A stretch of 28,404 nt of DNA from PALSA-1336 sp038203095 (GTDB lineage: Bacteria > Patescibacteriota > Doudnabacteria > UBA920), in assembly GCA_038203095.1 (NCBI GenBank), contig JBBREH010000017.1, positions 1 through 28,404 of the forward strand, written 5' to 3'. Below are positions 6,353 through 14,621 of this stretch, piece after piece. The notes beneath the pieces were generated by a model. That model saw only the letters and a program-made list of their open reading frames with translations. It had not been told where the DNA came from and made no database searches. The translations under genes were made by a program, and so were the position numbers. The stretch's first letter is position 1; each line of letters begins with the position of its first letter.

Positions 6353-8713
6353 ATGGAAGGACTAAGCGGGCAAGAGGCTCAAAAACAACTTGAAATTTAC
6401 GGACTTAACGAAATCACGGAGAAAAAGTCGGGAGCGTTTTTAAAATTTGCTAAATGGCTTGTTTCGCCTATTGCATTAATGCTTTTAACGGCTGCGTTGC
6501 TTTCGCTCTTGGCAAAAAATACTTTTGATTTTTGGTTTATTCTGGTTTTAATGTTACTTAATTTTTTTATTAGTTTTTGGCAGGAAAATAAAGCCGACCG
6601 CGCGGTAAAAAAATTACAGGAAAAGCTTTCTGTTGAAATTCCAGCTCTACGCGATGGAAAATGGCAACCATTGACGGCTAAATATCTTGTCCCAGGCGAC
6701 GTAGTTAAACTTGGTGTTGGCGACGTTATTCCAGCCGATGCTAAAATCCTACATGCTGACAATTTAACCGCCAACGAAGCCCAGTCAACCGGTGAAAGCC
6801 TGCCTAAGGAAAAAAACACAGGCGATTTCCTGATTTCCGGCTCGTTTATTACCACCGGCCTAGTCATCGCCCAAGTTACTGCCACCGGCAAAAATACTGG
6901 TTTTGGCAAAACCCTTACATTGGCGCAAAATACCAAAAAGCGCAGTTTACTTGAGCAAGACATATTGCGCATCTCCAAGTTTCTTTCCATTTTGAGTTTA
7001 ATTGCCGTAGTTATTTTGACGGCAGTCTTGGCGGCCGCACATACATCGTGGCTGGAAATTATTCTTTTGGATTTGAGTTTAATTATTGCGGGTATTCCCA
7101 TTAGCCTTCCAACAGTAATGAGCTTAATTATTGGCTTTGGTGTTTTAGAGCTGGCTAAAGAGCAAGCTATTGTCCGAAAACTTAATGCGCTCGAAGATTT
7201 TGCCAACGTGGATTTGCTTTTGTCCGACAAGACCGGAACGCTAACCCAAAATAAAATTAGCGTAGAAAAAATCATTAGCTATAACAGCCAATTTTTGGAA
7301 AGCGATTTAATTAAATTTGCTATTGCGACCTCGAGTCAGGATAAAAATCCTATCAACCAAGCCATAATGGGCAAATTTAGAGAGCTTGGTTTAAAAAATG
7401 ACTATCAAATAATAAAAATTATCCCCGGCGATTCTTTGCGCAAACGGAGCACGGCCATAATTAAAAGTTCCGACAGCCGTCAGATGTGCGTGACCGTAGG
7501 CGCCACTCAAGTAGTGGAAACTCTTTGCGATTTAGAAGGCGAATTGGCAGGAAAATTTAAAAAGGATATTAGTGGGTTTGCCTCTTTAGGTTATCGTAGC
7601 CTGGCTGTGGCAATTAATATGAACGGCGAAAAAGAAGAACATATGAAGCTTGCCGGATTATTGCTTTTGTCAGATACAATTTTTGCCGATGCCAAAGAAG
7701 CAATCAATTTTTTAAAGATCAACGGCATTGCGGTTAAGATGTTAACCGGCGATAATGCGGCTATTAGTCGCCGTGTGGCGCAGGAGCTGATGCTTGACGG
7801 AGCCGATAAAACGGTAGTGGACAGACAGGCTTTGTCTCAGGTTGAGCTTTTTGATATGGGTAAGCCCTGGTGGCAAAACAAGGTGGTGTTTGCAGAAATT
7901 TTACCCGAAGATAAACTTAAAATCACCCAGGCCGCTAAGAAATTTTTCCGAGTGGCTGTAACCGGTGACGGGGTCAACGATCTGCCGGCGATTAAGGCAG
8001 CGGACGTAGGGATTGCCGTAGCCGGAGCTGCGGACGCGCTAAAAAGTGCGGCTGACATTGTTTTGCTTGTTCCCGGTATTGCCGTAATTAAAACGGCTGT
8101 AACAGAGGCAAGAAAAATTTTTGCCCGCCTTTACAGCTACTCGGTTTATCGTCTGTCCGAAAGTTTGCGCTTAATTGTAACCATTGCCGTTCTGGGCGTT
8201 ATTTATAAAACTTATCCGTTGACGCCGGTGCAGTTGATTTTGCTGGCTTTCTTAAACGATCTGCCCATAATTTCTTTGGCCTTTAACCGTGTGGCCGCTT
8301 CCAGCCGTCCTTCTGAAATTAAAGTAAAACAGCGGTTTTGGCTAAGCGGTCTGTTTGGCCTAACCGGTGTTATTAACAGCCTGCTGATGTTTTATTTGAC
8401 CTTAAATGTTTTTCACTTAAGCCTGCCGGTAATAGAAACTTTATTTTTTTTGAAGTTAACTGTGGGCGGGCACATGCTTATATACGTGGCGCATACCAAG
8501 GAGCGTTGGGACAAGTTCTTGCCTAGTCGCCCGGTAATTTTGGCTACTTCAATTACGCAAATACTTGCCACGACTATTTCTCTAAGCGGCTGGTTTATGC
8601 CAAAAGCGCCGTTAGTTTGGGTTGTACTTATTTGGATTTGGGCGTTTTTATGGATGCAAGTAAGCGAGCTAGTCAAACACTTGCAAAAACAGTTTATTAA
8701 GGAGGGTGTATAA
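6353..8713 (+). CDS. P3A-type (plasma-membrane H+-ATPase-like) P-type ATPase
   Basis: The protein is complete at 786 residues. It shows the actuator TGES (about 146-149), phosphorylation motif SDKTGTLTQN with Asp292, MTGDN, and TGDGVND (about 537-543). The sequence around the phosphorylation site (IPISLPTVMS then AIVRKLNALEDFANVD) is that of the P3A proton-pump group rather than the Ca2+ or heavy-metal groups, and no N-terminal metal domain is present. Asp636 in the M6 segment (FLNDLP) matches the Asp needed for proton binding in fungal and plant H+-ATPases. It is expected to export protons and energise the membrane. A TATAAT 31 bases upstream is the probable -10; no Shine-Dalgarno is seen. 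Ion identity is inferred from family. Confidence 0.93.
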   Translation: MEGLSGQEAQKQLEIYGLNEITEKKSGAFLKFAKWLVSPIALMLLTAALLSLLAKNTFDFWFILVLMLLNFFISFWQENKADRAVKKLQEKLSVEIPALRDGKWQPLTAKYLVPGDVVKLGVGDVIPADAKILHADNLTANEAQSTGESLPKEKNTGDFLISGSFITTGLVIAQVTATGKNTGFGKTLTLAQNTKKRSLLEQDILRISKFLSILSLIAVVILTAVLAAAHTSWLEIILLDLSLIIAGIPISLPTVMSLIIGFGVLELAKEQAIVRKLNALEDFANVDLLLSDKTGTLTQNKISVEKIISYNSQFLESDLIKFAIATSSQDKNPINQAIMGKFRELGLKNDYQIIKIIPGDSLRKRSTAIIKSSDSRQMCVTVGATQVVETLCDLEGELAGKFKKDISGFASLGYRSLAVAINMNGEKEEHMKLAGLLLLSDTIFADAKEAINFLKINGIAVKMLTGDNAAISRRVAQELMLDGADKTVVDRQALSQVELFDMGKPWWQNKVVFAEILPEDKLKITQAAKKFFRVAVTGDGVNDLPAIKAADVGIAVAGAADALKSAADIVLLVPGIAVIKTAVTEARKIFARLYSYSVYRLSESLRLIVTIAVLGVIYKTYPLTPVQLILLAFLNDLPIISLAFNRVAASSRPSEIKVKQRFWLSGLFGLTGVINSLLMFYLTLNVFHLSLPVIETLFFLKLTVGGHMLIYVAHTKERWDKFLPSRPVILATSITQILATTISLSGWFMPKAPLVWVVLIWIWAFLWMQVSELVKHLQKQFIKEGV

Positions 8714-8758
8714 TATATCTATAAAAAAGTAAAATTATTTAGCAAAGCAGACAAATTT

Positions 8759-9175
8759 ATGCACAAAAATACATTGCGCGAAGTATCCAAGTTTTTATCC
8801 GGTTTGGTGGCCGGTGACTTTTTGGCCGCTTGGTGGTTGTATGCCAAAGGCATGGTGCCAGTTTCAATTTTAGGTTTTCAGTTTTCGGCCCAAGGAATTA
8901 TGGTAGGGATGATTTTTGACATCATCTTATTTATCTTTTTAGTTCATTATGGCTGGCAAATAAAAGAGACTGGTCATAGCTCAGGCGAGCGTATGTTTCA
9001 CCGGGTAGCGGGAACCATTTTTGGCCTGGTGGCTTTGGCTCATCTTTTGCGGCTAGTATTTAGCCTGCCTATTGACCTGCTTTCGTGGCATACTCCTTAT
9101 TGGGTATCCGGTGTTGCCGCGGTGGTATCCGGCTTTTTGTCTTACACCAGCTTCCGAATAACTCGCAAAGAATGA
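8759..9175 (+). CDS. Unknown four-helix membrane protein
   Basis: The 138-residue protein has about four hydrophobic segments (roughly 12-30, 46-66, 83-103 and 113-131) and charged ends (RKE). No family was recognised. It lies 45 bases after the H+-ATPase and may share its transcript; a TATAAT at 8709-8714 overlapping the ATPase stop could also drive it. It could be an accessory membrane protein, but nothing in the sequence gives a function. Confidence 0.7.
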   Translation: MHKNTLREVSKFLSGLVAGDFLAAWWLYAKGMVPVSILGFQFSAQGIMVGMIFDIILFIFLVHYGWQIKETGHSSGERMFHRVAGTIFGLVALAHLLRLVFSLPIDLLSWHTPYWVSGVAAVVSGFLSYTSFRITRKE

Positions 9176-9328
9176 TCAGTTAGCAATACTGACGTTCTCT
9201 ACGAACGGATATTGTTAAATTATAAAACCTACGGTCACAACAGAGGGGAAAAACAAATCGTAATGAGTATGGATCTTAAATACTTTCAGGGAGTTTCTAT
9301 TGGTTAAGATATCATCGGAAAATTACGA

Positions 9329-9356
9329 TTTACAAATTATTTTAAAGTGTTATACT
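9329..9356 (+). promoter_or_regulatory. Promoter upstream of the Com-like gene
   Basis: TTTACA (9329-9334) and TATACT (9351-9356) are separated by 16 bases. Transcription would start near 9363, about 25 bases before the ATG. Nothing else was found in the 9176-9387 spacer. Confidence 0.6.
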
Positions 9357-9387
9357 AATTAAAGTATGAATAATTTTTACTGCATAT

Positions 9388-9609
9388 ATGAGCATTGTAA
9401 TGTCAGCAAAAATTCTTACGGAATATCGTTGCCAAAATTGCAACAAATTGCTTTGCAAGGGTATTTTGAACGGACAGGAAAATATTTTGGAAGTTAAGTG
9501 CCGCGGCTGTGGTAAAATTTGCCAGTTTACAGGAGAAGACGCTCAAATCGTCAGGCATCGTTCGGTTTTAATAAGACAGGGGCTAATTCCGGACACAGAC
9601 GCAGTTTAA
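9388..9609 (+). CDS. Com-like zinc-ribbon small protein
   Basis: This 73-residue protein has two CxxC knuckles, CQNC (about 16-19) and CRGC (about 38-41), spaced as in the Com family of zinc-binding translation regulators known from phage Mu, with the flanking RCQNCNKLL and LEVKCRGCGK typical of that group. It probably binds zinc and perhaps RNA; the target is unknown. The ATG at 9388 is used; the ATG at 9400 is an equally possible start. It has its own promoter and terminator, so it is monocistronic. Confidence 0.75.
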   Translation: MSIVMSAKILTEYRCQNCNKLLCKGILNGQENILEVKCRGCGKICQFTGEDAQIVRHRSVLIRQGLIPDTDAV

Positions 9610-9641
9610 AGCCCAAACAATAAAAAGAGAAGCTCTTGAAG

Positions 9642-9668
9642 CTCGCCATAATGGCGAGTTTTATTTTT
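9642..9668 (+). terminator. Intrinsic terminator after the Com-like gene
   Basis: CTCGCCAT/ATGGCGAG forms an almost loopless palindromic stem (9642-9658) followed by TTTTATTTTTTT. Confidence 0.85.
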
Positions 9669-9698
9669 TTGTAATATTAATATTAAATAAACAAATAT

Positions 9699-10061
9699 AT
9701 GTCAAACGAAAAAAAGTTTGAATTGCTACTTAGAGTGGGGGTAGCCGGTGAGTTTTTGGGTCATGGCCTGTTGGCCATTGGCAAAAAAGCGGACTGGATT
9801 AAGTGGGTCAGTCAGCTGGCTCATGTAGATCAGGTCACCGCGACAACCCTAATTGTATTAATAGGCTGTTTTGATTTAGTAGTTGCAGCCATCGTATTAA
9901 TAAAGCCGATAAAGCCGGTTTTGCTTTGGGCCGCTTTTTGGGGTTTTTGGACAGCCTTAGTCAGGCCGCTTGTCGGTATGGGTTGGCTAGATTTTATTGA
10001 GCGTTTTACCAACTGGGCTGCGCCTTTAGCTTTGTATTTTTATTATCAAAGCAAAAAATAA
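9699..10061 (+). CDS. Small four-helix membrane protein, possibly DoxX-like
   Basis: The 120-residue protein has an N-terminal FELLLRVGVAGEFLGHGLLAIG segment and three further hydrophobic helices (about 47-66, 72-90 and 99-115). The arrangement, with a glycine-rich first helix and W-rich helix ends, resembles DoxX/SURF4-type proteins, but the match is weak. It is flanked by terminators on both sides. Function unknown. Confidence 0.65.
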   Translation: MSNEKKFELLLRVGVAGEFLGHGLLAIGKKADWIKWVSQLAHVDQVTATTLIVLIGCFDLVVAAIVLIKPIKPVLLWAAFWGFWTALVRPLVGMGWLDFIERFTNWAAPLALYFYYQSKK

Positions 10062-10077
10062 CGTATTTTCGGCCCCA

Positions 10078-10121
10078 AAAGCGTAAAAAACTGCTCCTAT
10101 GGAGCAGTTTTTTACGCTTTT
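10078..10121. terminator. Long 20-bp bidirectional terminator stem
   Basis: AAAGCGTAAAAAACTGCTCC, loop TAT, and its exact reverse complement at 10101-10120 form a perfect 20-bp stem with A runs on one side and T runs on the other. It terminates the 9699 gene and is long enough to act in both directions. The following gene is transcribed away from it. Confidence 0.9.
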
Positions 10122-10140
10122 AAAATTATTCTATCTGTTT

Positions 10141-10146
10141 TATAAT
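10141..10146 (+). promoter_or_regulatory. -10 box giving a leaderless mRNA for the ZIP transporter
   Basis: TATAAT ends 7 bases before the ATG at 10154, so the transcript should begin at or one base before the A of the start codon. No clear -35 was found. Confidence 0.65.
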
Positions 10147-10153
10147 ACACAGT

Positions 10154-10879
10154 ATGATTGCAATTATCTTATCTGTAGGCGCATTTTTTTCCACCTTTTT
10201 AGGCGGTCTATTTGCCATTAAGTTTAAGGATAAACTCCATTTAATAATGGGGTTCACAGCCGGTGTTTTGCTTGGTGTGGTAAGTTTTGATATTTTGCCT
10301 GAAATTGTTAATTTAATCCAGGAGAATGGCTTTGGTATGACTGGTGTGATGGTAGCACTCGTTTCCGGGTTTTTAATTTTTCATATTTTGGAAAAGAGTA
10401 TTGCTATTCATCACGGTCACGAAGGTGAATATGTTGAACACAGGCATCCATATATTGGTGTTGCCAGCGCACTGGCGTTAATTGGGCACAGTTTTATGGA
10501 TGGGATGGGCATTGGGCTGGGGTTCCAGGTTAGTCCGGCCGTGGGTATTTTAGTTGCCATTGCGGTTATTTCTCATGATTTTACCGATGGTATGAACACC
10601 GTAAGTTTAATGCTAGTCAATAAAAATACCGAATCTAAAGCCAAAATGTTTTTGTTTCTTGACGCTTTTGCTCCCGTGTTAGGAGCCGTATTAACACTGC
10701 TGTTCCATATTCCTTCACAGTATTTAGTTTTATATTTAGGTTTTTTTGCCGGTTTTTTATTATATATCGGCGCCAGCGACATTTTACCGGAAGCCCACAG
10801 CAAGCAAAGCTCTTGGCTGACTGTTTTTTTAACTGTTTTTGGCGCCTCGTTAATCTTTGCAATTACACGAGTGGTTTGA
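10154..10879 (+). CDS. ZIP-family divalent metal transporter
   Basis: The 241-residue protein has about eight membrane segments. A histidine cluster IHHGHEGE lies in the central loop (about 79-86). HSFMDGMGIG and HDFTDGMN are the two metal-binding helix signatures of ZIP/ZupT transporters (His, Asp in helix 4; His, Asp, Asn in helix 5), and GASDILPEAH lies near the C-terminus. It should import Zn2+, Fe2+ or Mn2+. The start codon lies directly at the expected transcription start, so translation is probably leaderless. Ion preference cannot be read. Confidence 0.92.
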   Translation: MIAIILSVGAFFSTFLGGLFAIKFKDKLHLIMGFTAGVLLGVVSFDILPEIVNLIQENGFGMTGVMVALVSGFLIFHILEKSIAIHHGHEGEYVEHRHPYIGVASALALIGHSFMDGMGIGLGFQVSPAVGILVAIAVISHDFTDGMNTVSLMLVNKNTESKAKMFLFLDAFAPVLGAVLTLLFHIPSQYLVLYLGFFAGFLLYIGASDILPEAHSKQSSWLTVFLTVFGASLIFAITRVV

Positions 10880-11186
10880 AGTCGCCCCAGATAAATTTGC
10901 TATTTTAAGCTAAATAAGCTATAATATTTGTATCATCTCGTTTAAGTGTTCCGCCTGCGCGTAAAACTTTGGCGGACTTCTATCTACAAAATAGACTGAA
11001 GAACCTCGCAAGGTATCTGTTAAAGAGCGCTCAAGAGTAGCATTTAAAGTTTTTAAATAGTCAGTAAGAGTGTCAGGTGAGCTCTTCAATAGAAAGCCGG
11101 AATCTGGTTGAAAAATAGATTTTAATCGGTCCGCCTTGGGCGGAGCAGACAAAAAGATATTTTGAAAGTAGATTCTAAAAAAATAA
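10880..11186 (+). other. Long spacer/leader before the RRM gene, with palindromes
   Basis: No gene is assigned in these 307 bases. They contain two TCCGCC/GGCGGA palindromes: 10950-10955 with 10971-10976 (15-base loop), and 11130-11135 with 11139-11144 (3-base loop). The opposite strand of 10919-11150 is open and reads fairly protein-like, but its frame runs antisense into the RRM gene and has no good start. The stretch could be a long regulatory leader, as cold-inducible RNA-binding protein genes often have, or a remnant of an old minus-strand gene. Confidence 0.4.
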
Positions 11187-11570
11187 ATGGCTAAGAAACT
11201 TTTCGTCGGTGGTATCCCTTGGGCAACCACTTCAGACGACCTGCAAACATTATTCAGCCAGCACGGCACAGTTGCATCCGCAACAGTGATCAGCGATAAA
11301 ATGACTGGCCGAAGCAGAGGTTTTGGATTCGTGGAATTCGAAAACGACGCAGAAGCCGATGCAGCGGCTGCAGCTTTAAACAACACCGATTACCAGGGCA
11401 GAACTTTGGTAGTTAAAGAAGCTCGTCCTTTGGAAGATAGACCAAAACGCAGCTTTGGTGGTGGCGGACACAGCGGTGGTGGACGCGGTGGTTACGGCGG
11501 CGGCCAGGGTGGCGGCTACGGCGGGGGCAACTCCGGCGGTGGCGGCTACGGCCGACGCGATAGTTACTAA
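11187..11570 (+). CDS. Glycine-rich RRM RNA-binding protein
   Basis: The 127-residue protein has a single RRM (about 1-80) with RNP2 LFVGGI (5-10) and RNP1 RGFGFVEF (about 44-51), the aromatic residues that stack on RNA being present. A 40-residue Gly/Tyr/Arg-rich tail follows (GGGGHSGGGRGGYGGG and similar). This is the layout of cyanobacterial Rbp and plant GRP cold-inducible proteins, which bind single-stranded RNA as chaperones. It has an unusually long upstream spacer and its own terminator, so it is probably monocistronic. The spacer hints at post-transcriptional control, but this is inference. Confidence 0.95.
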   Translation: MAKKLFVGGIPWATTSDDLQTLFSQHGTVASATVISDKMTGRSRGFGFVEFENDAEADAAAAALNNTDYQGRTLVVKEARPLEDRPKRSFGGGGHSGGGRGGYGGGQGGGYGGGNSGGGGYGRRDSY

Positions 11571-11591
11571 TAAAATCTAAATTTGATTTTG

Positions 11592-11620
11592 AATCCCTCC
11601 CAAAGCTGGGAGGGATTTTT
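11592..11620 (+). terminator. Intrinsic terminator of the RRM gene
   Basis: AATCCCTCCC/GGGAGGGATT (11592-11601 with 11608-11617) is followed by a T run. Confidence 0.92.
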
Positions 11621-11651
11621 ATATTGGCAAAATTTATGATATTATTTAGTT

Positions 11652-12062
11652 ATGCACAGAAGACATAAATATGATATTATTGTAATTTTAGCCGTTCTTG
11701 GAGCGGGTATAAGCCTTTATTTGGCAGTAACTCATTATTTAGGCTTTGTTGTCCCCTGTAATTTAACTCATGGTTGCGAATCAGTTTTAAATAGTAAATA
11801 TTCCATGTTGTTTGGTCTGCCGCTTTCTGTTTGGGGTGTGGCATATTTTTTGGCTGTTGTGGTTAGCGCCTTAATGTCTAATCATTATTTAAAATGGCAA
11901 AAGGTTTTAACTGCTATTTTGGCTTTAGGGGGTGTGGCTGCGCTTATTTTTTTGTCTTTACAATTTTTTGTGATTAAAAGGGTTTGTCAGTATTGTTTAA
12001 GCACTGATTTGCTTAGTATTTTGTTATTTGTTCTGGATATTAACATTGAACCCAGGAGTTGA
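11652..12062 (+). CDS. Vitamin K epoxide reductase-like (VKOR) thiol oxidase
   Basis: The 136-residue protein has four membrane helices. Loop cysteines Cys36 and Cys42 (PCNLTHGCESVL), the LFGLPLSVWG segment (about 54-63) with the conserved Ser, and the quinone-proximal CQYC (112-115) are the four redox cysteines of bacterial VKOR. It would reoxidise a disulfide carrier and pass electrons to quinone, driving disulfide formation outside the membrane. No DsbA-type partner is fused or adjacent. A TATTAT at 11640-11645 ends 6 bases before the ATG, so the mRNA may be leaderless. Confidence 0.93.
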   Translation: MHRRHKYDIIVILAVLGAGISLYLAVTHYLGFVVPCNLTHGCESVLNSKYSMLFGLPLSVWGVAYFLAVVVSALMSNHYLKWQKVLTAILALGGVAALIFLSLQFFVIKRVCQYCLSTDLLSILLFVLDINIEPRS

Positions 12063-12067
12063 AAATT

Positions 12068-12095
12068 TTGAAATTTATTAAAAGTATGCTATACT
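12068..12095 (+). promoter_or_regulatory. Promoter upstream of the 12148 gene
   Basis: TTGAAA (12068-12073) and TATACT (12090-12095) with a 16-base spacer sit just after the VKOR stop. Transcription would start near 12102, giving a ~45-base leader. Confidence 0.7.
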
Positions 12096-12147
12096 AGGGT
12101 AACTTAAGTATGAGTTTTCTTGAAATAAATACAAATTATACAATAAT

Positions 12148-12471
12148 ATGAATTTTTCCAATCTGAACGATTATTTGTGGATTGCACTAGGGATTTTGGT
12201 AATTGGCAGTGTTTATTTGATAGTTGAAGGATACAAGGTTCAGGTTTTGTTTGCCGAATCGATTGTCGGTAAATTAGTTAAAGCCCTTGTAGTGGTCTTT
12301 TTAATCGAACTTTATTCTTTGGGTATTGTTACTTTTGCCTTTATGTTTTTTTACCCCAAAGGGGTGGTCGTGCTTTTGCCTATTGTGGGACTGTGGATAT
12401 TAAGCCTGGTGTTTGCGATTTTTGCGGTCCGTGGTGCTAAACAAGAAGTCACAAAATTAATGGGTAAATAG
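12148..12471 (+). CDS. Unknown small membrane protein
   Basis: The 107-residue protein has three hydrophobic helices (about 10-27, 43-67 and 73-94) and a basic C-terminus (RGAKQEVTKLMGK). No family was recognised. It has its own promoter and is followed 40 bases later by another small membrane protein, probably in the same transcript. Function unknown. Confidence 0.7.
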   Translation: MNFSNLNDYLWIALGILVIGSVYLIVEGYKVQVLFAESIVGKLVKALVVVFLIELYSLGIVTFAFMFFYPKGVVVLLPIVGLWILSLVFAIFAVRGAKQEVTKLMGK

Positions 12472-12511
12472 TCTAATTTAAATTTAAAAAATAAATAAAA
12501 ATAATAAACTT

Positions 12512-12697
12512 ATGCCAAAAATGAACAACGAGCCAACCAATGTGAATTATGATGCCAGATGGTTTGTCTGGACTATAGTTTTTTTGGTCGTTACGGGGAT
12601 ATCCCTGGTCAGTTACATTGCCTTAAGCGACAGCGGCAATAGCGATATTTCAGGAGTTGTAAAAACTAAAGCCTCTGAACATAAAGCGCTAAAATAG
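12512..12697 (+). CDS. Unknown single-pass membrane protein, 61 residues
   Basis: A polar N-terminus (MPKMNNEPTNVNYDARW) is followed by one hydrophobic helix (about 17-38) and a soluble, Ser/Lys-rich tail. It probably is a real gene because of its position after the 12148 gene and the clean membrane helix. No homologue family was recognised. Confidence 0.6.
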   Translation: MPKMNNEPTNVNYDARWFVWTIVFLVVTGISLVSYIALSDSGNSDISGVVKTKASEHKALK

Positions 12698-13231
12698 TAA
12701 ATTTGAGACATTAGATGTTGGTGGAAAATTAGATCACTCATTTTAACAAGGCCAGTCATTAAGGATTCATACTTTTTGGTTGGCTTTTTGTTAATGCTTA
12801 ATAAGGGGTGTTGGTATGCTCCTTTATCTATTACCATCTGATGGCTCATGCATTTATGGGCTTTTCTGGTATTTCGATTAGGGTCGTGCTGTATAATTGT
12901 AACAAACCCTCAATTTAGGGTATCTTTCTTAAAACCGCCATATGTGTGCACACATTACCATTTTTTCTGGACAAAAATCAATGGATGTGCTATAATATGA
13001 ATAGTCATTTTACTCAAATCGGTGCCAAATAATTTACTCGCACACGAATCCCTACAAAATTTAGGAATTTCGCCAACAAATTGATATTTAAGTTGGTGTG
13101 TGGGTGTAGTATCGATTTCTGAAACAAAAATAAAAATATTCACTAATTACAAATGAGAGCAAATACTACAAATCGGTAAATCGGTTTTTTATTTGGTTTT
13201 ATATGTACGATTGGTGATTTGTGAGCCAACA
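12698..13231 (+). other. Regulatory spacer before the CAP-domain gene
   Basis: No gene is supported in these 534 bases; the minus-strand open frames (12613-12849, 12955-13143) have no recognisable content. The region holds a 14-bp perfect palindrome (ATGTGTGCACACAT, 12942-12955), a promoter at 12968-12996, and a leader of about 230 bases up to the CAP gene ATG. Confidence 0.5.
12942..12996 (+). promoter_or_regulatory. Promoter with upstream palindrome for the CAP-domain gene
   Basis: TGGACA (12968-12973), 17 bases, then a consensus TATAAT (12991-12996) gives a start near 13003. ATGTGTGCACACAT (12942-12955), a perfect palindrome, ends 12 bases before the -35, the usual place for an activator site. 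The cognate regulator is unknown. Confidence 0.7.
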
Positions 13232-14575
13232 ATGGAATATATTTTAAGCATAATAGGTTTCCCAGAAACTAGTTTAAAAAGGGCTTTTGCTCCTTTAGGC
13301 CATTTTGTCCTGCACATTTACGACCATTTTATTCCGCACGCGCGGAATAATTATCATCCTCACTTACTTAGTCACCGTAGCCTAGGGCTAATTTCGAGTT
13401 TGTTAGTAGCTGTGAAAATTTTTGGCCTGGCAGTTATTGCCATAGGCCCGGTTGCGCCAGCTTTTTCTTCGGCCATTACAGCCGAAAATATTATTAACCT
13501 AACCAACCAGTCACGACAAGAATATAAATTGCAAGGGTTGGTTGAAAATTCCATGTTGGATAAGGCCGCTCAGGCCAAGGCAAACGACATGTTGGCTAAA
13601 AGCTACTTCGCTCACAATACTCCCGACGGCCATACGCCCTGGGATTTTATTGTAGCCGAAGGCTATACTTATTTAATGGCGGGGGAAAATTTAGCGGTTA
13701 ATTTTACCGAAGCCGAAAACGTGGAAACAGCCTGGATGAACAGCCCGGGGCATAAGGCAAATATTTTAAATAAGAATTTTGAGGAAATTGGTATTGGCAT
13801 TGCCCAAGGCGAGTATCAGGGGCATACCGCGATTTTTGTAGTTCAAGAATTTGGTACGCCCGCGGCACAAAAAGTTGCTTTAACAGAGGAACCTACTCCT
13901 GTTCAAACAGCCGACGTTCCGGCACCCAAAATTCCGTTTGTTGCCCCAGCTAAAGTCGTTGGTCAAACTTTGGGCGACAAACAATATAAGCCGGCGGTAG
14001 CGCCCGACACTGCGCCAGTATTAGTGGCAGTCAAGGAGTCCCCGGTTGTCCAGGCTTCCCCCGAAGCCCCATTACCTCCGACCGAGGTGGCCATTGTTCA
14101 TGGCGAGGTCAAGCTGGACATGGACAACGTTGTAATTAACACACAGGTGGATGGGCCCGCGGTTAAGGTAATCGCATATTTTGGACAAGAGGCGGTCATG
14201 CTAAAGCCTATAAACCAAAATACCTGGAGTGGGCAATTGCCTATCGCCTCTTTGGCCAGAGGTAGCGCGGCGGTAAAGATTAAAGCTTTCGGTTCCGATG
14301 GTCAAATGAATCAAATAAGTCTTGCGGACTTTGCCGTAGACACGGTGCAAAATTATTACCCGGCTCAGGTAGCAACGGACCCTAAAGTTAATTTTTTTGG
14401 TAAGATTTTTAGTCCTAAAACTTTTGAAGCACGTTTTTATTTGTATGTTATGGCTACTTTATTGTCTGGTTTGATTTTGGCTGTTTCTATTAAACGCCAT
14501 ATCCAGCATGTTTCACTAATTGCCAATAGCAGTTTTGTGGTGATTTTTGCGGCCTTGCTGTATATGGTTAGGTAG
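13232..14575 (+). CDS. Membrane-anchored CAP/SCP (PR-1-like) domain protein
   Basis: Starting at the ATG at 13232 the protein has 447 residues; an upstream TTG frame to 13193 adds an unlikely N-terminus. An N-terminal basic stretch precedes a membrane helix (about 52-76). The CAP domain (about 86-207) has the family motifs HNTPDGHTPWDF, AGENLAVNF and AWMNSPGHKANILN, including the His and Glu residues of the CAP cavity. A Pro/Ala/Val-rich linker, a beta-rich domain (about 300-390) and two C-terminal membrane helices follow. CAP proteins are common at the surface of CPR cells, and this one should face outward, possibly for attachment or lipid binding. The long 5' leader suggests regulated expression. 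Confidence 0.9.
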   Translation: MEYILSIIGFPETSLKRAFAPLGHFVLHIYDHFIPHARNNYHPHLLSHRSLGLISSLLVAVKIFGLAVIAIGPVAPAFSSAITAENIINLTNQSRQEYKLQGLVENSMLDKAAQAKANDMLAKSYFAHNTPDGHTPWDFIVAEGYTYLMAGENLAVNFTEAENVETAWMNSPGHKANILNKNFEEIGIGIAQGEYQGHTAIFVVQEFGTPAAQKVALTEEPTPVQTADVPAPKIPFVAPAKVVGQTLGDKQYKPAVAPDTAPVLVAVKESPVVQASPEAPLPPTEVAIVHGEVKLDMDNVVINTQVDGPAVKVIAYFGQEAVMLKPINQNTWSGQLPIASLARGSAAVKIKAFGSDGQMNQISLADFAVDTVQNYYPAQVATDPKVNFFGKIFSPKTFEARFYLYVMATLLSGLILAVSIKRHIQHVSLIANSSFVVIFAALLYMVR

Positions 14576-14621
14576 TAATAATTTTTTTATAAACATTAAT
14601 AAATTAAATTAAATCAAATAT

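Noticed and set aside
6397..7275. 292-residue minus-strand open frame
   Set aside because: It is the complementary shadow of the P-type ATPase gene, rich in Ser/Lys as expected from the opposite strand.
12955..13143. Minus-strand open frame in the CAP gene leader
   Set aside because: No recognised content and it overlaps the promoter and leader of the CAP gene.
13193..13231. Upstream TTG start of the CAP-domain gene
   Set aside because: The added residues lack features and the ATG at 13232 gives a normal N-terminus before the membrane helix.
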